Below, piece after piece: positions 1 to 13,100 of a stretch of DNA of 64,000 bases (within the stretch, counting starts at the first letter, position 1; each line of letters starts with the position of its first letter). Position numbers and translations under genes: made by a program. The stretch covers positions 319,094 through 383,093 of the forward strand of contig JAAOMT010000672.1 of assembly GCA_016748015.1 (NCBI GenBank). Reading direction: 5' to 3'. The notes beneath the pieces are model-generated. The model did not search any database, had not been told where the DNA came from, and saw nothing but the letters and a program-made list of their open reading frames with translations. The stretch is from Geosiphon pyriformis (Eukaryota; Glomeromycota; Glomeromycetes; Archaeosporales; Geosiphonaceae).

Positions 1-612
1 GATGGATTGTAACACATAAATAATAGACAATCCTATTATTTCCTGCTGCATCAAGCAATTCCCGGAGGAAGATCCCCCGACCGCCGTTTTCATCTCTATC
101 ATTATCGCACAATTTCGGCAGTTGTACACTTTGGCGATTCTTTGAAAAATTCTCAGATGCTGATACCGCCATCACTACTAGTGAAAAGTGAAAAGAGAAT
201 TTTGAGTGAGAAAAGCAACTCCTCTCGATTTCCAACCTATGAACTCCTCTGCGATATTAGTATCAATTTCAAACGATCGGGACTTAAGACCCTATTGCAA
301 TGAACAAGGAAAAAGCGCAAGGGATAAAGCGACAGCAGCTTGTTGCAAACATTAGAAGATGGAAGACACTCCCAACGATACACTATTAGTCAAGGTGTAT
401 CTGACCCATCCTCAAAAATAGGTCTTGAAGCAGTGGATGGGCTTTTATAACAAAATTCCCATATTGGTTAGTCACAACAGGCTTGGGTAAAGCCTCAATC
501 CATCAAAAATAAATAAAAGTTTTACACAGACCCTTGTTGATTCTTGTTTAGCTCAGAAAAGAGGGAGGTGGTAAGAGAAGAAGATGATATCTATTTTCGC
601 GATTTTGGACCT
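1..612 (-). pseudogene. Fanzor (TnpB-like RNA-guided nuclease) relic, copy 1, internally inverted
   Basis: Remnant of a eukaryotic TnpB-like (Fanzor) gene. On the minus strand, positions about 140 to 1 encode the C-terminal end: a VYNCRNC zinc-ribbon half followed, after a break, by DRDENGGRGIFLREL, the RuvC-III type signature (bacterial TnpB has DRDxNAARN). The 5' end of the relic, about 612-540 minus, begins with the same bases (around TCGCGATTTTG on the + strand) as the ends of the two other copies at 31.97 and 34.15 kb. The stretch between (about 205-535) reads in the opposite orientation: on the + strand it encodes ELLCDISINFKRSGLK and LKQWMG..YN, which match the minus-strand N-terminal parts of the 30.3-32.0 kb copy. 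RuvC-I and RuvC-II are absent. The family reading rests on motif recognition and three-copy comparison; the gene is dead. Confidence 0.62.
205..535 (+). other. Inverted internal segment of Fanzor copy 1
   Basis: This piece is in the opposite orientation to both ends of the relic. It corresponds to the N-terminal third of the gene in copy 2 (minus strand, about 31900-31340), including the basic region, the LK.W.G...YN motif, and the following stretch around CACAACAGGCTT that is near-identical in copy 2. Breakpoints are estimated from where similarity switches strand. Confidence 0.5.
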
Positions 613-1619
613 GATAACCATTACTAAATAGGAATACTCAAAGTTTAGATAATGACAATATAGAGGCTATCGATTCTAGTAAGATTTTTTTGATTTAGAG
701 AAGTGTATAATAACCAATGGAGATTATTTACCTAATAAAAAAAAATATATTCTATATTGGTAAAATTTGTCTGAATAGTAAATTTTAGATCCTAAATTCT
801 AGATTCATAAAATTTTCAATTTTCCATGAAAACTTAATTTGAATATTGATGTATTTATATTTATTTTATTCCAACATCATTTGTTCTATTTCACCTATAA
901 AAACAACAACAAAAGAAAATCTCTTACTATTTCCCTTTAATTTCTATAAATAACTATATGTTTTTCTCCTGTTCCTTCCAGCCTTTTTTAGTGATTTCCA
1001 AAGATACGAAAGTTTATCACTGGAATAAAACGTCTGTAACTAAAATTTTGCCAAATAATCTTTTCAATAGGCCTTGGCATTGGATAGAATGTTCCCTTTG
1101 AGTTCTTTATTATTTCTAAGAATAAATGAAAGAATATTGAATTTCAATAAAAATTAATAGTTAAATATCAATGGCATTTTTTCAATTGTTAGTCTTAAGA
1201 TTTGAGTTCAATTTCTTAACCAATAATTCTATGACCGATTGCAAAAGGGTTTTTGAATTCACTAATATTAATTTAATTACCTTACAAAATTTATATTTTA
1301 TAATGATATTTAATACTTGAAAAAAAAAATATATATATAAAAATCTTTCATTGTAAATTTCTAAATTCATTTCTGAGAAAAATTTATAAATGTATTCAAA
1401 TGAAATATACAAAATAAATCAATTAGTTTAAAAGTTAAGTCTTTTATAGAAAAAAACTCAAAGGTCCAATTTTGCTTACTAAGTTGCTTGAAAAATTATT
1501 TTTTTTAAAAATTATTTGATAATATAGTTTAAATTAATTGTATTGAAAATATTGTAATCTTTATTATAAGTCATAAAGCTGAATATATTAATTTGAGATT
1601 TTTTCAATTATGCCAAGAA

Positions 1620-1624
<5 letters not shown>

Positions 1625-1652
<28 letters not shown>
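1625..1652. repeat. (AT)14 microsatellite
   Basis: Uninterrupted AT dinucleotide run. Confidence 0.95.
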
Positions 1653-1655
<3 letters not shown>

Positions 1656-3705
1656 TTCAAAAGTATAATATTCATTGCCCTCACAGCAAGATTTATTATT
1701 AATATAAATAAAAATATTATTAATAAAAAGACTAATTTTATTTTTTGAAAAATCCATAATTCAAAGAAACTTGATAGAAAATTGTTCATTCTTCTAAAAT
1801 TAGTATACTTGACATTAAATCTTTTTTTATTTAAAATTCTTGTTTGCAAATTTTCTATGGTGTTTACAATATCGAAAAGGATTGTAAAGTTTTTGATTGT
1901 AACCATCTTTTAAAAACTATCTCAAGCGATAAAAAGTTCAGTATCTTTTGATGTCACAATATAAAATTTTCACTCCAAAGACTTCACGTGAAATTCCGCG
2001 TGCTAAATCCGTAAAAACTATTAAAGTGTGTGATGACTTGTATAGATTTTCCGTGTCTCTTCTCATGGCCTCATGGATATTTAGGTTTTTCCTAATTTTT
2101 CAATTGATTGTTTACTCAATCACAAAGAATTTAGGTTTTTTTAATTTAGTATTTTAAATTATAATTATCAAAGTAAGATCCAATTAAATAAACTTCTAAA
2201 ACGCATTATTTTGGGTAGAAATGTTACATGTGAATATCTTTAAGCGAAAACAAAAACCAAATCCGAATTTACCATAACTTTCCAAATTACTTTTTCCAAT
2301 TATCACACTTAGTTGGAATTTTTTTTGATTTAAATCAAATATTATACACGCATGTTTTAGCGTTTTTTTTTTAGATTTTATTTCAGCCTTTTCACAACAC
2401 ATATTGATCCAAAGAAAAACTAATTACAGACCAATTAATTAAAAATTTTAACAAAAAAGTGCATTTAATACACAAATTAAAGGACAAATTGTACAATTAA
2501 AAGAATTTTCAAATATTTCAATGAGATGCAAAGATACAAAAAAAAAATTATGGTTAAACGTTGCATTGTCAGGAATTCTTCAATTTTTTTTTGTCTTTGA
2601 CTGATTTCTTGGTTTCAATGAGGCACCATACAACGTGAGATTTTAAATCGACACAAAAAACGGATCATTACATAAATTAGTATACCTTTTTTGACATCCT
2701 TTTTAAGGCTTTGTCAGACTGAAAAGGAAATTAAAACTTAAAAAGGATCATTAGTATTTCAAAATATTAAAATTTTCATGGAAAAAATTTGATCCAATCA
2801 GAAGTTTTGTTTTTATTATGTGAAATTAGGAGGTGAACGAGAAATTATACATTCTATAAATAGAAGGGAACCTATTTATTTAAAGTTCACAATGCTTGAT
2901 TTTTGGGATTTTAAAAAATATATCTTTTATCTCCTTGCATACATTTAAACTTTTCAAATTATGCATGCAAGATTGAGCTGATTAATCTATTTAATAACGA
3001 TGCTAAGCAGTTGAAGCTCAAAGATAAAAACGAAGTGAAAAAATAATATATGAAAGTAATAATTGGACCCACAAAATTTTCGATATATTATTTCTTAACC
3101 AATCGGTGAGAAAGGAAAACCTGTATTCAGAATAAATATATAATTAGACTCTAAAATCAAAGGCTATTAAACTTTAAGATATAAATTTAAAAATAATGAT
3201 GCGATTTCAAAGGGTTTTTTATTTTATTTTTCTAAGAAAAAATTGAGCCAATTGCCAAATTTTGACTTAAATTAGCTTTCTTTGTTTCTATTAGTTCGGC
3301 ACTTATCTGCGATGCAGTGACCTTTGTTCTGCTGCAAATAATATGGCCAAATGGAAAATTTCCGATTCTTGTGACAGTTGATCGTAAAATAGTATTTATT
3401 CTCTATTTCTAAAAATATTTGAATTCAAAAAGAAAAGTTGTCATGCATAATATATATCATTTATCCGAGTGACCACATGAGCAATCTCCGATCTTATTTA
3501 CTGACTTCTAAAATTCACGAAAGACGTTTACAATTAAATGATTGATATCTCGCTAAATCCGGTAACATGATTTCATCTTTAATGTTAAGGATGCAAGTAT
3601 CGGTTTTTATGTGTATATTTTATCAAAAAATTTATTGTTAAATTTATTTTTTTATAACCTGTTTTTGAAGTTACTCAATTTTTTGCAACCAATAATTGGT
3701 GCTTA

Positions 3706-3706
<1 letters not shown>

Positions 3707-3777
<71 letters not shown>
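3707..3777. repeat. (ATT)n microsatellite, about 23 units
   Basis: Uninterrupted ATT trinucleotide tract of about 71 bp. It creates a spurious poly-Ile open frame. Confidence 0.95.
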
Positions 3778-6275
3778 GATAGGGGAACTGACTAAATTGG
3801 TCAGTATCTCACTAGTTCAAATTCGAGAAAAGGTATCAGGATTATAGATAAAAATAAATTTTTTATCAGTTGTTGTATCTTCAAAAGAAAAAGCATAAAA
3901 AAATATGAAAACTTGTGAAATTTCACCTTTTTTTTCCTACTATTTTTAAGTTTACCCCATACCATATGACAAAAAAGTAGAAGGTTAGTGTTTTTAAAAA
4001 ATATAATAATTTTTAAGGCCTATAGACCACCATCCCACAATATATTCATTGTTCTCACGTTTTTGTTTATTAGGTTAAAGATAATCATCTGATTTAATAA
4101 AATAAAGTTCTTTAAATTGCCAAGGATTCAAGACTATCAGAGTGGCTTATGAACATCCGAGAAAAATACGTCATTATACGGTTGCAATGACTAAATCCAA
4201 GATACTCTGGTAAAAGAAAAATAGCCTTTTTGGTTTTATAGATTGTTCCTGCAAGTCAGAAAAATCTTGATTTCCATTTGTGGGTTCATAGGCAAAATGT
4301 TTGTTAGTTATAAAATTAATCAAGATCCTCTCTAAAAGGATAAAAATAATTCGAATATTAATTCAGCATCTGAAATAAATTTATGTTACAAGGATGATTA
4401 TATTAAACACTATTATGTTCCAGATTTTCAAACTTTGAAACTTTCATCAAAGATTATTTGGATTTTATATTAGATGAGTCTTTTCTTCGTAAAATGGATT
4501 AAAAGACGGGAAAACAACATTATAAAGTGACCTAACGATCCATATATAGTTCACTTATTATAAACTCATCTATTTATTTAATAAAAATCACTCTAATGCA
4601 TTTAGAATTAAAATTGCTTGGAAGTTGAATGCAAAAAACGTTATTGAGATACTCTTTTACCAAAAAAAGTAAAGATTCTCAGCAGCGCCAAAAAAAAAAC
4701 GGATAGCCAAGCGTAACTAAAGCTGATCGATTTCAATAATCATTTTTTTCTTGGAATTTTAACCCCTTTACAATGTTTAAATGGAATTTCGAAAAAAAAT
4801 TATCGTTAAGCTAGAACAACTTTGAAATTTTTTTATAACTGGTCTACGCCTGTGTATATATGTTTGTTCCAAAATTGGTTTTGGGAATTAATATCTTTCC
4901 CAAATTGTACTTCAAATTTTTTTGACCAGTCATCTTTCAAAAAAGACCCCGAAATCCATCATGTTCCTAAAATTTTATTCACATTTATCTTAATTTCCTT
5001 TCAATCATGAATTTTGTAATTCGATTTATCCTTCTAATATTCGAATTAGCAGATCACAATTCTATTAAAGGTCAATTAACAGAAAGAGAAGTCGTATTGT
5101 CATTTTAAAATTTCACAGATCTCAATTACCGGCACGAGATCATTAACCAGCAGGGAACAGTGATTAGTAAGGGACAACAGAAAAAAGTGGCAAACAGTAA
5201 TCCAATTTTGTGATATTAAAACAGAGAAACAGCCGTGGCCAGAAGGAAAAACCATGTAGAATCAATGAGCAAAAGGACTCGCCACCTCCTGTTGGCTCCT
5301 GTATTCAAAAGTAACTCGAGAGTTTGGCAGAATTAATTAAATTTCTTCAAGGTGTGAGTATGATGGTCTGATAGGTGGTTTTGATTTAAATTTTTAAAAC
5401 CTTCTATTATAAATTGATTTTTACCATTCAGATTAAATATACTTTAAGAGTTCATCTTCACACTAAAAAGTTTATATTATTATAAAAAAAATACATGTAA
5501 TACATCATACCATAAATAAATGAATTACCATCACTCGTGGCGATCGATTATTGAGAACACAAAACCTACAATGGACAAGTAGTAATATCATAATTCCAAA
5601 TTGTTTGTTGTACTTTTGGTAAAAAGAATCGCATGTTTCTATTTTCGTAATGATTGCTGGGAATGAAGGAAGATAAATACCGCTCCTTTTCCCAAATTCG
5701 CCCACACCTTTAATTTGATCAGTTTTAACTTTCCCCCGGAGAGAGATCATTTAAAATAACACTTCTAGAATTTTCATCTGTTACTTTATCTCGTGTCGTG
5801 CATATTTTTAATTGACGAACAAAAATAGCTGCTTGCACTCATCAGTTGCCTATAGTTTTATTTGGAAATTAAGAAAAGTGAACGAATAGGAACACTTCTT
5901 CTATAGTTGTTGTTATTACGGGTCATTCTTTTTCTTGTTTCTATTTTTATGTCAATATATGCACAACCCATAAATAAAAAAAATTAAAAACAATACATAA
6001 GCCTTTTTAATATATTATTTAAATTAAAGAATTAATTTATGAACCTTTGTTCTTTTTTATTACAATCCCTTTTAAATTTCCACTGATAAATCCTATCATC
6101 CCTTCCTTTCCTACTCCTGCCCCAGATATTGTCTAAAGGATCACCTTAAATTTCTTCCCTATTCTTTATATCACTCACTTTCCCTATCTTTTCCTACCTA
6201 TTCTCGCTCCTCCCCTTTTTCACGCTACTCCTTTTAAAGACTTATCATTGGAAACGAACCAATATCATATAGCTT

Positions 6276-6287
6276 TATATATAAAAA
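6276..6287 (+). promoter_or_regulatory. Candidate TATA box of coiled-coil gene
   Basis: TATATATAAAAA lies about 236 bp upstream of the start codon at 6523, downstream of a C/T-rich stretch (about 6090-6235). Position and composition suit a core promoter with a long leader. Other AT-rich matches occur in this genome, so this is tentative. Confidence 0.35.
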
Positions 6288-6522
6288 GCTTTTTCAATTT
6301 TTTTCTGATATTCAAAAAAAAACTCATTTACTAGCTAAAAGCTTTCATTTCTAATTAAAACCAGAAAAATTTTAAACAAGTTAATCGACAAGATATTATT
6401 ATAAAACCAACTTTCCTTTGGCGAAAAAATCCCTCCTTTGATTTTATCTTTGAAGCACCATTTCTGTCATAAAACTCCGCGACGAAATTTTTCTGAAATA
6501 GAAAACTAGCATATCAATCCAA

Positions 6523-7889
6523 ATGGCATCTTTATTTCGTCGTAATACTGTTGTAATTATTTCTCAAAAGAATCCCGAAGACTTTTCTGACTATGCTACT
6601 ATTATGGCTTCAGAGGTATTTTTCTGTTAACTTTTCTCTTTGCATTTTCTCCCCCCCCCCCCCTTCTTCTTTTGCTAATACTTTCCCCAATAACTTTTGT
6701 GTTTTAGGAAGACCCAATAGTACTTAAAGAATTTATCAGTCGTCTTTACAAGGCTGTGAAGGATAAGGTTAGCAAGCTCAATAGCTGCTTTCACTCGAGG
6801 TTGTGAAGTTACTTGGACATTATTTAGCTTTGTGTAACTTCCCAACTTACGGGTATCAGCCTTAATTTGGAAACTTAATTGAATTGGATTTCCAATTTTG
6901 GTAACCAATTCCTAAATGACATTAATTGACATTTTTAATTTAATTTTTTTCCTATCATAGACAAAAAGTTTACAGAGTGCATACAGCAAACTCGACCACC
7001 TCAACAGTGAAATTTCACAAGAAAAGACGCGTTTCAGTGATATTGAAGATGAAAATGAATCGCTTAGAGGTAAAAAAAAAACCCCCAAATTTCAATTCTT
7101 TTTTAAAAAAATGTACGCGTTCCTATTAAATTTATCAAACAAATAAACTTAAAATTTTTCTCTTGGGATTTTAGAGCAAATGAATGAATTGCAAAATCAA
7201 CTCGTAACTAAAGAGGAAGAATTCAGGCAATGGCAAGAACGGGTATGTTTTTTTTTTCTGTAATTTTTCTGTTGGCTTTATTGTTTATGGCTTTGCCTAA
7301 AATTCTACCCTTCTACTTTTTCAATATTCAGCTCGTCACTTCAGCAATAGAAGAACGTGATCTATTGTTGGACGAACATGAAGAAGAATGTGCACAACTT
7401 GACGAACGTGTCTTTGAGCTTGAAACTTCACTTCAAACTGCAAATGAAGAAATCACTACTTTAACCACTCGTATCCGTGACTTATCAGACCATGCCTCAG
7501 AAACGAGAACTCGAAGATCTTCTATAGACTCTCGCTTTAGTGATGCAAGTACTGTTATAAATGCCGTGAGAGAGTATAACGACGAGAGGCAACAAATGGC
7601 TGAATCCCTTTTTGAGGTCACACAACGTAAAATATCCCTGGAAACTGAACTTGAATTGCTTAAACAAGAACAAAAAGAACTGCGGGTATTTATTTTTTCC
7701 TTAAAAATTTTTAAGCCAACTTTAATTTATAAAATGCTAATAACTTTTTTTTCTTTCTGTCAACTAAAGAATGAAATTCGAGGCATAAAAACCGATAATT
7801 CCCGCCTTCGACAAGAAAACCAGCAATTGAAACAGCAAATAGGGCGACGTGCGTTTATGCAGTTGGAAGAGATTAGCCTCGATGATTAA
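6523..7889 (+). CDS. Coiled-coil protein, six exons
   Basis: I do not recognise a named family. Splicing exons 6523-6615, 6708-6767, 6961-7069, 7175-7242, 7332-7685 and 7770-7889 gives one continuous frame of 267 residues beginning MASLFRRN and ending EEISLDD. All five introns (92, 193, 105, 89 and 84 bp) have GT...AG ends, and intron 1 carries a run of 13 C. The protein is highly charged and heptad-like from about residue 45 to the end (DENESLREQMNELQNQL, TSLQTANEEITTLTTRI, ELELLKQEQKEL, RLRQENQQLKQQI), interrupted near residues 150-165 by a Ser/Arg/Thr-rich linker (ETRTRRSSIDSRFS). No membrane segment or signal peptide is seen. The coiled coil suggests a structural, cytoskeletal or tethering scaffold role, which is inference. 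The long intron-retaining frame 7230-7889 is not the real product. Confidence 0.82.
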
Positions 7890-8750
7890 AAAATTTTCAC
7901 GTGGATTCGATAGTGACTCATTAACAACAACGATATCGGAATGATTAGGAACCAAGTACTTGATAAATTCTCATAACGAAACAAACCAATACAAACATTT
8001 GATTGGCATTTGCATATTTTTGCTGGCCATTTCACCAAAAAAACAATGCGTTTTTTTATGTAAATACACATTTAGAACAGCACCATACCGAGCTTTTTCA
8101 CCGCCAAAGCAAATTTCCCATTTCAATAACAAACATTTTTTGCAAAACGGCTTCGAATAAGTCCGAACGCGTTTTCAAATGATTCTTTTTACTATTTGAT
8201 ATAAATATTTTCGCCATTAATTACATCAGTATTTAGCCAACTTTTTTATCACAACTACTACTACCCAAGTCCATAATCTTTTTATATAATTATTGGACAT
8301 TTGATTTTGTATATGTATTACTATACGAGTAAACGTATTTTATGACATTTATAGTATTCTAAGATGTGTGGAATGGTAAATTTTTTGTACTTTAGACGAC
8401 ACTGCGTGACGTTGGGGTGTTTAGCAACAGTGGGTCCGGTTCATTCACTGTACGCAGCTGAACACTCTTGCAAAGACTTTTATATATTCCTCAACCTTTC
8501 TCAACCTTTTAATCGCTCTTTTATTTTACTTTTTCGCCGCATTACCCTTTCTTCTCCTTTTCTCCTTTCCGTGTAACGAAGTGAAATTTTTTTTTTCATT
8601 TTTTACAGAAATTCCAGTTCGGCGACTTGTTATTTTCTTGGTTAACAGTTTATAAAGAAAAAAGAAATTTATAGACTAAACTTTAGATTCTGTTCTAGTT
8701 CTGTCTTTCTCTTCTTGATAACTCCTCAATTTTAAATAGTTTTTAGAACT

Positions 8751-8770
8751 TCTGTTCTGTTCTGTTCTGT
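8751..8770. repeat. (TCTGT)4 tandem repeat
   Basis: Four perfect 5-bp units, with further degenerate TCTGT words just upstream (about 8688-8706). Confidence 0.85.
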
Positions 8771-9770
8771 TCTCTTTTCTATATAACCCACTTTCGTCTT
8801 TTTCAAAATAATATTCGTCAAGTTACCGAAACCGATGGTGCCTTTGTTTAACTACTCGGCAACAAATCTCATAAATCCACGCCTAAAACAAATATTTAAA
8901 CATTATTTCAATAATAACAAATGAAGAAAACGCTCGACGCGTCAAACTCAACGAAAAAATACATTTTCTGTTCTACATTCTGTATAAATCACAGCACATT
9001 AAACACAGTTATTTTCCAACCAATAATAATAACCGCATAAACTCAAACATATTGTCATAGAAATATTTATAGCTTTCCCAAATTTTTAATTTAAGTGTCC
9101 GTATCTGTATAGGTTAAGATAGCTGTGCTAGAATACTCTGCAAAACAGATAATTATTTTAGCTAGTTAGTAATTTTTGTTAATGCATTCCCATTACCATC
9201 ATATTCGAGAAATTGAACAAGTCTTGAATGAGAATGAAAACTAACCGTTTATAGATACTTTCTGATGTATAATCATAATAAATAAATAAATTCGTGAGCC
9301 CCTTCATGTTTAATTAATGAATAGTGTCTAAAGTTCAATTGGGTGAGGGGAGGGCAGTAATGGACAACAGAGATGTAAAATGACGCTTTGGGGATCCCTT
9401 TTCGGGCATTTCTTGATAGAATCCTGAGGGTCATGCAGGTCTTTACTTTAGAAATGCTTAGTAATATTGATGTGCTACGATCCATTTGAGGATAATAATT
9501 TATTAAACATTTCTTTAGATTTTTAATTTTTTGGGGAACCATTTAAAAATTGAGATACTGTAATTAATTTTCAAGTAACATCCTTACTAAATAAACGATA
9601 TAATAATACTTTATTGACCAAATTTAAATAGGTTTTTAATGCAAACCAAAAAAATAAGTAATTTTTTAGTTTTTTTTTTTGAATTTTACTATCTTTTCAT
9701 TTGTAAAGATTATAAATATTTTAGTATCGGTTTCGATAATCTATGTTTCAAACTTTTTAGATATATAAAT

Positions 9771-9792
9771 AGATAGATAGATAGATAGATAG
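9771..9792. repeat. (GATA)n microsatellite
   Basis: Run of AGAT/GATA tetranucleotides. Confidence 0.9.
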
Positions 9793-10076
9793 AATTTATT
9801 AAAAGATGAAATTTATTTTTAAGAATTAAATTATATATTTTTAATCTCTTTGAATGATTTCTCTTTCGTTCTTTATTTAGAATTTTAATTAAAATTAAGA
9901 AAGCATATTATATATTAAATGGTAAGTATTGGTTCTTGGGTGATACAAATTAAATTATGTCTATCAAGTTTTAGAATATGCATAATTTTTTTTTTGTTTG
10001 TGTTAATTATGTTTAGTTATTTGAACTCAACATGACGAGATCTTTTGAACGCCTTCATGATCTTTGTAGAATTCCC

Positions 10077-10147
<71 letters not shown>
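10077..10147. repeat. (ATA)n microsatellite, about 23 units
   Basis: Uninterrupted AAT-type trinucleotide tract, then one G interruption and a few more units to about 10158. It is the complement motif and nearly the same length as the tract at 3707. Confidence 0.95.
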
Positions 10148-10149
<2 letters not shown>

Positions 10150-13100
10150 TAATAATAACTCTAATTTAAACATTTAAATTTGAATTGGGGTTTGCTTAAC
10201 AAACTTGAGGCGCAATTCATATCAAAGAATTTACAACGTGGTTTCATATGTGCACATTTTTGTTAAAAGAAAATTAAAATAATTTTAAGGAAATGATTTT
10301 AAGAAAGATTCAGGTTTTATTAATTTTTTATTAATTTTTTCTTATCTTTATTAATTTTTATTTTTTATTAATATTTAAAAATATAATCTTATGATTAAAA
10401 ATTCTTATTATGAATATTAACAATTTTTTTTAATGAATAAAACTGAATCTTTTCTATTTGAAATTTAGAATTCTCTAAAATCTAATGAAGAGAAGTTTTT
10501 AAATTAAATATTCCCAAAAAAAGATTAACTCGCAAAAACAAAATTATCTAAAACATGATGATAAAGAAAAATTTTCGAAAAATTGCCAACAGACTCCTTA
10601 TTCTTTGACCATTTTTAACAAACCTGAAACTTTTTCTTAAATTATATCAATAACAATCAGCCAGCTTATTAACGACAAAGAATTTGTATGATTTTCATCA
10701 TTGAAATCTATTTCATTATTTTACGTTAAAGTGTTTTAGAATTTTTTTTTAATAAAGAAAATTAATTAGTGTGTGTGAGTCTAACTCCTTTTAATATTCC
10801 TGGAATTCCTTCGAAAATGTATCATTTAAAAAATTCCCTTTTTAGAGAAATCTTGTTGATTTATATTTAATATTTTACACAATCATAAAGAAATTCTAGA
10901 TATTCTTTCTCAATCATGAACTTTAATTAATTTGTGGTATACACAATACCTTACCATCCAGTATTGGTTTTTCAATCAAGGTAATCTTCTTTATATATTG
11001 ATTTATTTATATATATTATGTTGGAATGGTGTGTATTCCAAAATCGTCATTTCTTTTTAAATTTTTTAAAACGACCATTGTATCACGTAACTTTTTCGCT
11101 TTTGGAATCTAATTCTGAATCAAAAAATTTATTTCGGAAAAAGTATTCCATATTTAATTGAGGGGAATGTAAATATAAAATTTTGAATCAAAAATCTTGA
11201 AAGATATGTTTTTTCGTTTCATACAAAGAAACTTCCTACTAAATAATTAAACTCATCTATGATACTTTTAATGATAGCAAATTAGCTAACCTCTAGAATA
11301 GAATAATCAATTTTCCATTCCTATCGAACCTTGGCAGTTTGAAAAAGGTTTATTAAAAGCGTGAGATTATACTCAATCACAGGGATTCATAAAAAAAGTT
11401 AAAACAATAAAATTATTGTGAGACGGACATTTGGTTTAAAAATTCTTAAGCTATTTATGGAACAATTATATTAATATATTTTTTCTTTAATTTTACTCTC
11501 CAATTTTATCATATGACTGGTATAAACTTGGTAATAGTAAATAACACATGAATTTCCATAATTGTAAAATTAATTCACTTAATCTCTTTATTATAAATTA
11601 TTCCTGCATTATTAAACTCATAATTTTTATACGTTTATAGCTTTTACCTTTTTCAAAATACTCTAAATCAACGGCAATTTAATAATTTTTTGGGCTTTTT
11701 CACGAAAAATTCCGAATCTATGAGATTAGAATTTAATTCTAACTACTCTTAATAACAAAAATAAATAACTGTTAATTAATCTTTTGTAAAATAGGCTATA
11801 TAAAGATAAATACACGTTTCCAATCCAAGTAACGATTTATCAGATGCACAAAACCAAAACTTGTATATATATGTTATATAATCTACCAAGCTTCTGACTG
11901 GAAAGATGGACCGAGATTTCTAAATTTAGTATTTCTTTATGAAACATAATTGATACTAACCCTTTAATGGTTAATTTAAAATAATAAAACCTTTAAAAGG
12001 AAATTTCTCCGCATAAGATAGTCAGCCTTTCTAAAAAATTTTCTGAAAGAAATTTTGTGAAATCGGGCGGAATTGATTACCATTTCCCAATTATTTAAAA
12101 TCATAGAATTTATGAATAGTAGAGATAAGTACCTATATTAGAACATCCAATGACTTAAGCAATCTATTTAAAAAAAAAGTTATGGAAATTCTAAAGAGAT
12201 TTAGGAAATAGGGAACTAGTAATAGAAATAAGCATATGCTATATTGTTTTAAGCTGAATTCATATTTTAAAAAAGATAATCTGAAATTCAGGAGGTAAAT
12301 AAAAATAGAAGTATATTGCTATTTATTTTCTAACTTGTTAAATACCCCTTCCCCCTCCCCAAATAAAGCGTAAAACATTAATTAATTAACCTTATATTAT
12401 ATCGAAAGCACTTTGTCATTTATGGCGAAAGTCCAAGAAAAACTACTTTTGAAAAATAGATGATTAAAATTAACAAATTTAAGCATATATTTATTTTGTA
12501 AATAAATAATCATAAATTAAATAAAAGTTTGAGAATTTAATTTACAATGCAGTTAAGAATCATAGAATTCTACATTCTTTATATTACTAGCCTTTGAAAA
12601 ACCTCTTTTAGTATGCAAGAATCATATCGCAGCCGTGAATATATATTGGACAGATTCCAAGATAATTTTATCCATTACATTCATATATTACATTTTAAAT
12701 ATTTAAATTTGAAATACTTGGTATAATCTAGAAGTCACTATAATTTTCAGTTTGAAATTATAAATTATCTTGATTTAATTTAATTTAATTAAAAAAAGTA
12801 CATATTTAAAATTTCAGGTAATACTATTAGAATTTCAGCCACAAAATTTTGTAAAAATTGACTTTTCTGTCAAGAAAAAAGTGATTGATACCAAAATAAT
12901 ATGTATTCTCCAAGTATTGAGCTTTCTTAAATGCTGACAGTAGTTTATTGTAATTAGATTTCAAAGGCTAAAATAGTATTAAATTGATTTCTATAATTTT
13001 ACCAAGAATCATTTATGACTTGGATTTTACATAATTCAATATATTATCTCTTGAAATCGATAAGTTTTGAAACCGAATAATTTTATCGTGATAATATTTG

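Larger units (their letters stand above)
613..6275. other. AT-rich intergenic region, no supported gene
   Basis: Stop-rich on both strands. The short open frames (60-95 codons) lack recognisable domains, good codon pattern or splice structure. It contains two microsatellites listed separately. A more GC-balanced patch at about 5100-5340 and a pyrimidine-rich patch at about 6090-6235 precede the next gene; the latter may belong to its promoter. Confidence 0.6.

Noticed and set aside
3611-3847. Poly-isoleucine open frame
   Set aside because: Translation of an ATT microsatellite.
7230-7889. 219-codon unspliced frame starting MARTGMFFFS
   Set aside because: It reads through two introns; the apparent hydrophobic N-terminus is intron sequence. 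The spliced six-exon model gives a coherent coiled coil.
8364-8576. 70-codon open frame in a less AT-rich patch
   Set aside because: No domain, signal peptide or splice support; left as intergenic.
3707-10147. Microsatellites considered as CRISPR-like arrays
   Set aside because: Simple uninterrupted trinucleotide or tetranucleotide tracts without spacers.
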